This document shows, in pieces, positions 57,667-64,000 of a stretch of 64,000 nucleotides of DNA. The notes beneath the pieces are model-generated. The model saw only the letters and a program-made list of their open reading frames with translations. It had not been told where the DNA came from and searched no databases. The DNA is from JAWPMT01 sp965242775. GTDB taxonomy: Bacteria > Bacteroidota > Bacteroidia > Cytophagales > Cyclobacteriaceae. The DNA lies in the NCBI GenBank assembly GCA_965242775.1, contig CBDETI010000008.1, positions 1-64,000 of the forward strand. Reading direction: 5' to 3'. Position numbers and translations under genes: made by a program. How positions within the stretch are numbered: the stretch's first letter is position 1; the number at the start of each line of letters is the position of its first letter.

Positions 57667-59079
57667 ATGATGAAAAGAGTCTTACTGCCGATGTTTCTGT
57701 TTTGCCTGTGCCAACTTTCAAGAGCCCAGGAAACGAGTATCACTTTTACATCCAGTTTGTTGCAAGAGGCCGAGGTATACTTGGGATACCATCTTGCCGA
57801 GCAAAAATTTATAGCTGATACGCTTACCGTAGCAACGGATGGGGTGGTAGAGATTAAAAACGCAGAAGGTTATAGGCCAGGACTTTACTTTCTATATCAA
57901 CCTAATTCCTTTTATCAGGAATTTGTGATCAATGAAGCTGAATTCTCTATTCAAAGCGAGAGTCAGGCTTATGACCAGCTTGTGATCCAGGGGTCACGCG
58001 AAAACGAAGTTTTTCAGCAATTCCAATTGGAAATGGGTGCTCTGCAGCGTGAACGAGCCGCGTTGGCCGACTCCCTCCAAGGCCTCAGTGGCAAGGACTC
58101 GCTAGCTGTCTCCAAACAGCTGGAAACCATATCAAAGGAATCTGAGGAATTCCGGAAGCAACTCTTCGCGGACAACCCGGACCTGCTGATCAGCAAAATG
58201 ATCCGATTGATGAGTGTAGTGCCAGTCGACAATTTTGATAGTATTGAGGATGTCCACAGTCGTCAGCGCGCAGAATATAATTCTTATCGCAAGGAATTTA
58301 AGAGACGATTGGATTTTGCGGAAATTGGACTGTTGAGAACCCCTGTTTTCAAAACCAATGTTATGCGCTATGTCACGCAGGTGATCCCACAAGTCCCCGA
58401 TACCATTAAGGCTGAACTTGATTGGATATTGGCGGAAGTTGCAGATGATGAGGCCTCCTTTCGCTACTGGCTTGTGACATTCACCAATGAATATCAAAAC
58501 TCGAAAATGATGGGCATGGATGCGGTCCTGGTACATCTCTTGAAAAGTTATTACCTGACGGGGAGAGCAGATTGGGCAACGGAGGAGTCGCTGCAAAAGA
58601 TGCGGGAGGAAGTAGCGTTTTTGGAACCCAACCAAATTGGCCAACCAGCCCCCAGATTGGCGCTTGTTGATACCATGTATGCCCCAATGAATCCGCTAGA
58701 GGAGTTGAGTGAAGATTTTATCGTTCTTTATTTCTATGACCCGGACTGTGGTCATTGTAAGAAGAAGACGCCAATACTTCGCGATAACTACTACGACCTG
58801 AAGGACCTGGGGGCGGAAGTGGTTGCTGTCTGCACAATCTCTGATGTCAAAAAATGGAAAGATTATATCAGGGAAAACGAGCTTGATTGGATCAACCTTG
58901 CCGACCCCAACAGCCAAAGTCGATTCAAGATGACCTATGACATTCGTTCAACCCCTCGTGTGTATGTCCTGGATAAATCCAGGAAGATCATCGCCAAGAG
59001 ACTGGATGTTGAGCAGCTAGTGCAGTTCATAACCAATTATCGCAGGATTGTTACCGACGAAGTTTCCGAAGGTGATTAG
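57667..59079 (+). CDS. TlpA-like thioredoxin-fold protein, exported (470 aa)
   Basis: The start is taken as the ATG at 57667 or the next codon; a TTG at 57658 is less likely. The signal peptide ends LSRAQ. An N-terminal domain (about 20-115) resembles the DUF4369-type strand-rich part of Bacteroidota TlpA proteins. A helical middle follows. A C-terminal AhpC/TSA-thioredoxin domain carries the active-site CGHC (about Cys361-Cys364) in DPDCGHCKKKTP and the cis-proline in RSTPRVYV. It is expected in the periplasm, in thiol-disulfide exchange. Its stop overlaps the convergent MORN-like gene by four bases. Confidence 0.87.
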   Translation: MMKRVLLPMFLFCLCQLSRAQETSITFTSSLLQEAEVYLGYHLAEQKFIADTLTVATDGVVEIKNAEGYRPGLYFLYQPNSFYQEFVINEAEFSIQSESQAYDQLVIQGSRENEVFQQFQLEMGALQRERAALADSLQGLSGKDSLAVSKQLETISKESEEFRKQLFADNPDLLISKMIRLMSVVPVDNFDSIEDVHSRQRAEYNSYRKEFKRRLDFAEIGLLRTPVFKTNVMRYVTQVIPQVPDTIKAELDWILAEVADDEASFRYWLVTFTNEYQNSKMMGMDAVLVHLLKSYYLTGRADWATEESLQKMREEVAFLEPNQIGQPAPRLALVDTMYAPMNPLEELSEDFIVLYFYDPDCGHCKKKTPILRDNYYDLKDLGAEVVAVCTISDVKKWKDYIRENELDWINLADPNSQSRFKMTYDIRSTPRVYVLDKSRKIIAKRLDVEQLVQFITNYRRIVTDEVSEGD

Positions 59080-60377
59080 TGTGAAACGGTTTCTATCAGC
59101 CTTCCCTTGTTGCTATAGTGGAACCATTCGCCAGTTTTGATGCCGTTTTCGAAACGTCCTTTGGATTCTAGCTTGCCATTGGAATGGAAATATTTCCATT
59201 CGCCGGATTCGACACCACGAATCATTTCACCTTCTGACTCTACATTGCCATTGGCGAAAAAAGAGCTCGTTGGTCCCTGGAAATAGCCATTCTTGACCTG
59301 AGTACTAAGTTGCAACTCTCCCTCCGGGAAGTATTGCTTGTATGTTCCTTCTCCATTGGCGAGTGTGCCTTTGTCCAGGGTTGTTCCCTTAATTGAGAAG
59401 AGGTCCGAGATGTCAAGCAATCGTCCCCTGTCCCATGTCTGTTCTTGTTTCAGCTGCTCATTGGGGTAAAAGAGACCCCACAGTCCCGTCTTCATTCCTT
59501 TGTAATAGCTCCCCACCTCCGCTAACTGATTGTTGTCGAAGTAATAAAGCCATTGGTCTACTTTAAGGTCTTTCTCGTATGGACCTTCGCTTTCCAGCTC
59601 CCCACTTTCAAAGAAGAACTTCCACAAACCTTCCCGTAGATCAGTTTCATAATTGCCTATGGAATAGAGATTCTCATTGGGATAGAAATTAAGCCATTTT
59701 CCCGTCTTTTGATCCGCTTTATACTGCCCCTCTACACTTTTTGTTTGATTGGGATGGTATTCAGTATAGGTGCCATCCAGCTTTCCATCTTTAAAGTGAA
59801 ACTCTTTGAGAAGTTTCTTCCCTCTGAAATAAATGATCCACTGGCCATGCGCTTGCCCGTCTTTATAATTTTCAATGGCAACAAGACGACCATATTCTCC
59901 GGTATAGAATTTCCAGGTTCCGTGGGCCAGACCCTCCCGGTAATTTTTTTCAAAGGTTTTGTAGCCCGCAGGACTGTACTCGGTCCATAGACTGTCTTTT
60001 TCGCCATTCCGAAATAGTCCGATTAAAGCAATGGTTGTATTTTCATAATACTCTATGTGCTTACCATTCTTAGTATCTTCTATATAGTTGGTCTGACTGA
60101 TCGGTAATTCCTGTTCATCAAACAGATAGGTGGGACCGTTACGTGAATCGTTTCTGAAAGAAATTTGTTCTCTAAGTGTGCCGTCTTCCCTGTAGAGTAG
60201 CCAGATTCCTTGTTTTTTGCCATCAGCTACTTCTCCTTTGGCGGCAACCTGGCCATTGTCGTAGTAGCTCTGAAAAATCCCATCCTCACTTTTACTCTTC
60301 TCAATTGATGCCAGCCCCTGGGCAAGTCCAACGGTGGAGGAGCAGATAAGTAATGTGGGGAATAGGAGTGATTTCAT
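59076..60377 (-). CDS. MORN-variant repeat protein, exported (433 aa)
   Basis: A signal peptide ends VGLAQ. The rest is about fifteen repeats of 22-24 residues with the core G-x-W-x-x-Y/F-x-x-x-G-x-L/x-x-x-G-x-Y, for example GKWLNFYPNENLYSIGNY and GEWKYFHSNGKLESKGRF. These are MORN_2-like repeats, often auto-labelled as antitoxin YwqK. There is no toxin partner nearby, so that label is not supported. It probably forms an extended beta-sheet surface in the envelope. It is co-oriented with fabH and the 60418 gene. Confidence 0.85.
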   Translation of the reverse strand: MKSLLFPTLLICSSTVGLAQGLASIEKSKSEDGIFQSYYDNGQVAAKGEVADGKKQGIWLLYREDGTLREQISFRNDSRNGPTYLFDEQELPISQTNYIEDTKNGKHIEYYENTTIALIGLFRNGEKDSLWTEYSPAGYKTFEKNYREGLAHGTWKFYTGEYGRLVAIENYKDGQAHGQWIIYFRGKKLLKEFHFKDGKLDGTYTEYHPNQTKSVEGQYKADQKTGKWLNFYPNENLYSIGNYETDLREGLWKFFFESGELESEGPYEKDLKVDQWLYYFDNNQLAEVGSYYKGMKTGLWGLFYPNEQLKQEQTWDRGRLLDISDLFSIKGTTLDKGTLANGEGTYKQYFPEGELQLSTQVKNGYFQGPTSSFFANGNVESEGEMIRGVESGEWKYFHSNGKLESKGRFENGIKTGEWFHYSNKGRLIETVSH

Positions 60378-60417
60378 GGGTTCTTATCTCAGCAAAAATC
60401 GGGCAAAACTTCCAAAG

Positions 60418-61017
60418 TCAATTCCCGGAATGCTTCAAATCTAACCTAGCTAGCATCAGGCCCAGAAAATTTGCCGCAAAATCGGGTGTTGCCTCAAGGT
60501 CCCTGAGAGGTACCTGTTTCGCTATTTTTATAAAGTCTCGTTCGCGCTCTTGGCTGCTTATTTGCTCCATGGAAAGGGTACTGAGAGGTCGGTAATTGTC
60601 AAGACCGAAATGGTATTCCCAGGGGGATTCATTGATGCAGAAGTAAGCATCTGGCAGTGGCATTTCGTAAAGTGGACCTGCTTTGGGAAGGAAAGATCCT
60701 CCCAAGTGTAAGGTGCAACTTATTTCATGCCCCCACCAAACCATCGTTCGAAATGCGAAAACATTGCCTGCGTCGAATTTTCGGGGGAAATCCAAAATCC
60801 AGTAGGGAAGCCCCCGGTAGTTTTCACCTCTGGAAATATTGCCGGCCTTCTGCAACACTCCTTGGGGTAGGTGTACGTCATGAAGGGCCAACGTTGATTT
60901 CAGACGTTGCTCTGCGGATGCCAATACCTTGGTCACAAAATCACCTATTTCTCTCTTGATCAAAAGAAATTCTGTGTCCTGAAGGTAGCGAAGATGTTTA
61001 TCCGAGAGGGCCGACAA
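60418..61017 (-). CDS. Uncharacterised protein, in frame directly after the fabH stop (199 aa)
   Basis: The frame begins immediately after the fabH TAA, in the same frame, and its first codon is TTG; the first internal Met is about half way in. It has no signal peptide. It reads as a soluble protein of about 23 kDa with WGHEISCTLHLGG and a central aromatic-rich part (YWILDFPRKFDAGNVFAFRT). I do not recognise a family. Translation could use the TTG by reinitiation (TAATTG) or give a rare readthrough extension of FabH. The codon pattern and length make a real gene likely. Confidence 0.65.
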   Translation of the reverse strand: MSALSDKHLRYLQDTEFLLIKREIGDFVTKVLASAEQRLKSTLALHDVHLPQGVLQKAGNISRGENYRGLPYWILDFPRKFDAGNVFAFRTMVWWGHEISCTLHLGGSFLPKAGPLYEMPLPDAYFCINESPWEYHFGLDNYRPLSTLSMEQISSQERERDFIKIAKQVPLRDLEATPDFAANFLGLMLARLDLKHSGN

Positions 61018-62022
61018 TTACCACCGAATCAGCGCCGAGGCCCAGGTAAACCCGCTGCCAAAGGCCGCAAAACATACCAAATCTCCATCTTTGATTTTAC
61101 CTTCTGCATGCGCCTCACTTAACGCAATGGGGATGGATGCGGCAGTTGTATTGCCATACCGCATGATATTGTTATACACCTGGTCGCCGGTCAGTTGCAT
61201 CTTTTGCTGAATAAACTGGCTGATACGCAAGTTGGCCTGGTGAGGAATGAGCATGTCAATATCTGTCGGTTGATGGCCATTCTGTTGCAAAGCCTCGTGA
61301 ATAACCTGCTGAAACCTGGTAACGGCATGTTTGAAGACAAAATTGCCGTTCATATAAGGGTAGTAGCTGGTATCCTCCGGGTCACTTTCTTCCATGATCC
61401 TGTCCACCCATCTACTCGTGGCCGGACCGATCAAAGCCAATTCTTCGGCATGTTTGCCTTCTGAGTGCAGGTGCGTAGATAAAATACCTCGTTTTTCTTC
61501 AGTACCCTGCAAAACGACAGCTCCGGCACCATCCCCGAAAATGACGGTCACCCCGCGACCTCTGGTGCTTTTTTCAAGTCCACCGGAGTGATACTCGCTC
61601 CCAATTACCAGTACATTCTTGTACATACCCGTTTTTATGAACTGATCAGCTACCGAAAGGCTGTAGACAAAACCTGAACATTGATTTCGTACATCGAGGG
61701 CGCCAATCTCTTTAATACCTAACTGATCCTGGACTTGTACACCCGGGCCAGGAAAATAATAGTCGGGGCTGAGCGTGGCGAAAATGATAAAGTCGATATC
61801 ATCCGGAGTGAGTCCCGCATTTTCAATTGCAATTCTCGCTGCTTTTGTACCCATGGTCGAGGGCGTGTCATCAGACCCGGGCTTGACCCACCGACGCTCC
61901 TTGATACCTGTCCGTTCAATGATCCACTCGTCCGTGGTATCCATATACGCTTCAAGATCTTTATTGGTAACGACATTGTCCGGTACATAGTGACCGATGC
62001 CAACAATTCGGGAGTTGTACAT
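61018..62022 (-). CDS. fabH: 3-oxoacyl-ACP synthase III, FabH (334 aa)
   Basis: The thiolase-fold enzyme condenses acetyl-CoA with malonyl-ACP to start fatty-acid synthesis. The catalytic triad is visible: Cys115 in RNQCSGF, His261 in PHQANLR and Asn291 in YGNTTAAS. The N-terminal DEWIIERTGIKERR is typical. Length is normal, so the TAA is the true end. It lies 44 bases downstream of the OmpA-type gene. No plsX or rpmF neighbour is present, so this may be a second or non-canonical copy. Confidence 0.95.
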   Translation of the reverse strand: MYNSRIVGIGHYVPDNVVTNKDLEAYMDTTDEWIIERTGIKERRWVKPGSDDTPSTMGTKAARIAIENAGLTPDDIDFIIFATLSPDYYFPGPGVQVQDQLGIKEIGALDVRNQCSGFVYSLSVADQFIKTGMYKNVLVIGSEYHSGGLEKSTRGRGVTVIFGDGAGAVVLQGTEEKRGILSTHLHSEGKHAEELALIGPATSRWVDRIMEESDPEDTSYYPYMNGNFVFKHAVTRFQQVIHEALQQNGHQPTDIDMLIPHQANLRISQFIQQKMQLTGDQVYNNIMRYGNTTAASIPIALSEAHAEGKIKDGDLVCFAAFGSGFTWASALIRW

Positions 62023-62066
62023 GTTGTTTATTTTTTCCCAAATTTAAAGTCAGGCATTGATAATCC

Positions 62067-64000
62067 CTATTCTACCACGCGCACCTCGATCCGTCTGTTG
62101 AATTCCCGACCTTCTATTTCATCATCATTACTCGCCAGGGGCTGAGAATCGCCATAGCCTTGGTAGGTTACGCGTTCGGTGGGGATATGATTGAGTTGAA
62201 GTAATTCGACTACCTCCTTCGCCCTGGTAAAAGAAAGTTGGACAGGATCAAGGGATTCACTATCATCAGTGTGACCACCAATCTCTATCCGGATCTGAGG
62301 ATAGTTTTCCAGCAGTTCCTGGATCTGCATCAAAGTTTCTGATTGAGAGATCTGAATTTCGCTGGAACCGGCATCAAAGTAGATATTCGTAAGTACGGCT
62401 TTCTCGCCAATTCTGAACCGGCTGCCAAGCAGTTCAATTTCTTCGGATTGACCCTCATCGTCACCTACATACAGGGCTTGGTAATTCGTGGATTCACTTG
62501 GTTTCTGTACGTTGAAATCTTTTTTGAGCAGCTTGTTGCGACCTTCGAGTTTTGTTGATGCCAGATCATTGTGGAATACTTCCTCCTCCCAGGCCAATTC
62601 CACCGCAAATTCCTCCTCTGCAAAAACCTCCAGGCGATAGGCTCCATCTGGTCCGGAGACTGTACGGAAGGTTTCATCAGTATACTTCAGCGGATGGAAG
62701 AATACCTCAACATTTTCCAATGGGTTTCCGCTGAGGTCTCGAACGAAACCAGTAGCAACGGTGCTCCCAGCTTTATGGAAATAGTAAATGTCAAATCCTC
62801 CCAGGCTATGTAGTCGGTTGGAGCTTAGAAACCCGGAAATATTGTCGGGGTTTAATTGGTAATTGATTTCATCGTCTATGGTATTAACCGGAAAGCCTAA
62901 ATTTTCAGGTGTGGACCAGGACTGTGTTTGTGCGTTCCAGTCCGATCGAAATACATCAAAACCACCCATGGAGTTGGGTCCGTTGCCACTAAAATAGAGT
63001 GATTGGCCATCAGCGGCGAGGAATGGGCTGTCCTCATCGAATTCAGTATTTACTACCCCTGGGATCGGCGTGGGATCGCTCCATAGTCCATCTGCTCCTT
63101 TTCGCGATTCGAAGATATCCAATCCTTTTCCACCTCTTCCGGCAGCAAACAGCAGGTGGTTTTCCTCCTCGTTAAGGAAAAAGTCTGAAGCTACCTGATT
63201 GCTGCGAATTTTAGCGTCAAACTGGGCTGGTTGGGACCAGCCACCTTCGTGTGCGTTAAGCACGAGGATGTCCCCTCCGGAGTTTTCGTTGAAGATGAAC
63301 AGTTTGCCTTTAGCCGCTGTGACTTCCACTCTGGCCGCCGACTCAGGTAGTTTTTCTATGGATGGAATGGCCTGGGGTTCTATCCAGCCATCTGCCGTCC
63401 TTTTTGAGTGAAATATCAAGAATTCCGTATCTGATTTGGGAATATTTCTGGAGGGTCTAGAGGATGCGAATACCAGTTCGTTTTGCTCTTTATAAAAACC
63501 GGGCGATAGATCATTGTGAGTGGAATTGATGGGGTAGCCCAGACTCTCTATTTCAAACTTGGTGGGGTGGTCATAGAAGCTGCTTGCTACCTGAATCTTC
63601 GCCAGGTAGCCCTCTGTTTCTGCAATTATCTCCTTGCTTTTATAAGCGTCAAGATCTAAAAATGCCTCAAAATGCTTTTCAGCCAGGTGAAATTCATATC
63701 TGAGAAAATGGACTCTTCCGAGCCAATAGTTGTAGAACTTATCCGTGTGGCCTCTGGAGTCTTCGAAAGCCAATAATTCCGATAAATCTGTTCCCCGATG
63801 GGTAGTAAGTTGTTCTGCAATGAGCTTGTGATAAGTAGCTTGCTCGTTTGTAGGCGCCTTGGCCAGAATTTGGTCGTAAAGCCAAATGGCTTCGGCAAAA
63901 TTTTCCTTGTAAAGCGTAAAATCCGCTTTTATCAATTGTTTTCGGAGGGACTGGGCATTGGTATAATAAACGCATACCATTACCAATAGAAAGGATAATG
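62067..64000 (-). CDS. TPR / beta-propeller / OmpA-family protein, PorE-like (5' end outside window)
   Basis: The frame is open to the right edge. The hydrophobic run upstream of TNAQ shows that the signal peptide starts just outside the window, so the TTG at 63986 is not the true start. In order: TPR-like helices (to about residue 110), PD40/WD40-like blades (ELVFASSRPSRN; SLYFSGNGPNSMGGFDVF; GFLSSNRLHSLGGFDIYYF), a carboxypeptidase-regulatory-like domain (ATGFVRDLSGNPLENVEVFF) and a C-terminal OmpA peptidoglycan-binding domain (IYFDAGSSEI, GGHTDD, NRRIEVRV). This order matches PorE, a T9SS component that binds peptidoglycan. PorE is a lipoprotein, whereas the visible signal peptide here lacks a lipobox Cys, so it may be a relative. 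Confidence 0.88.
   Translation of the reverse strand, partial: LSFLLVMVCVYYTNAQSLRKQLIKADFTLYKENFAEAIWLYDQILAKAPTNEQATYHKLIAEQLTTHRGTDLSELLAFEDSRGHTDKFYNYWLGRVHFLRYEFHLAEKHFEAFLDLDAYKSKEIIAETEGYLAKIQVASSFYDHPTKFEIESLGYPINSTHNDLSPGFYKEQNELVFASSRPSRNIPKSDTEFLIFHSKRTADGWIEPQAIPSIEKLPESAARVEVTAAKGKLFIFNENSGGDILVLNAHEGGWSQPAQFDAKIRSNQVASDFFLNEEENHLLFAAGRGGKGLDIFESRKGADGLWSDPTPIPGVVNTEFDEDSPFLAADGQSLYFSGNGPNSMGGFDVFRSDWNAQTQSWSTPENLGFPVNTIDDEINYQLNPDNISGFLSSNRLHSLGGFDIYYFHKAGSTVATGFVRDLSGNPLENVEVFFHPLKYTDETFRTVSGPDGAYRLEVFAEEEFAVELAWEEEVFHNDLASTKLEGRNKLLKKDFNVQKPSESTNYQALYVGDDEGQSEEIELLGSRFRIGEKAVLTNIYFDAGSSEIQISQSETLMQIQELLENYPQIRIEIGGHTDDSESLDPVQLSFTRAKEVVELLQLNHIPTERVTYQGYGDSQPLASNDDEIEGREFNRRIEVRVVE

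Noticed and set aside
59076..60377. Antitoxin label for the MORN-like repeat protein
   Set aside because: No toxin gene lies beside it, and it has a signal peptide and many structural repeats; the label comes from a loose family name.

Overview
The window reads as a chromosomal segment of a free-living, probably marine Bacteroidota, most likely of the Cytophagales/Flammeovirgaceae type (taxonomy inferred). The evidence is five secreted giants or enzymes ending in type IX secretion (T9SS) sorting domains or matching T9SS envelope architecture, a type III glutamine synthetase, signal peptides ending in A-Q, and start sites without strong Shine-Dalgarno sequences.

Region 1 (1-29092, + strand) holds three consecutive giant secreted proteins. 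The first is cut by the left window edge; the others are 3754 and about 4650 residues. They are built from exchangeable cassettes. One is a LamG-like lectin-fold domain, a GHDN domain and Calx-beta repeats. The other is a W-rich start module, beta-helix-like stalk repeats and an F/Y-P-I-G module. All three end with an FN3-like LPVE/LPVD domain and a T9SS type A C-terminal domain. They are probably surface adhesins or matrix proteins.

Region 2 (29296-31220, - strand) is a small two-gene unit: a coiled-coil lipoprotein followed by a beta-barrel protein, ending in a strong intrinsic terminator.

Region 3 (31259-50836, almost all - strand) is a complete Wzx/Wzy-type exopolysaccharide cluster. It holds a Wza-like export lipoprotein, a Wzc-like tyrosine autokinase, a Wzx flippase, a Wzy polymerase, an initiating sugar phosphotransferase that carries an apparent frameshift, two GT4 glycosyltransferases, an SDR epimerase, a SAM methyltransferase, two YjbH-like outer-membrane proteins and four sulfotransferases. 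A T9SS-exported sulfatase fused to a CBM6-like domain and cadherin repeats sits inside it. The simplest reading is a locus that makes a sulfated exopolysaccharide and carries its own surface desulfating or anchoring enzyme.

Region 4 (50935-64000) is mostly housekeeping and envelope genes: rsmE, glutamine synthetase III coupled to a protein with a nucleoside-phosphorylase-like C-terminus, a TPR protein, a beta-barrel protein, a TlpA-like thioredoxin, a MORN-like repeat protein, an unknown protein in frame right after fabH, fabH, and a PorE-like TPR/propeller/OmpA protein cut by the right edge.

No tRNA, rRNA, CRISPR array, insertion sequence or phage gene was seen. No stretch above 300 bases lacks a gene. 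The largest gaps, 29093-29350 and 33038-33314, show nothing convincing apart from the terminator at 29296-29327.
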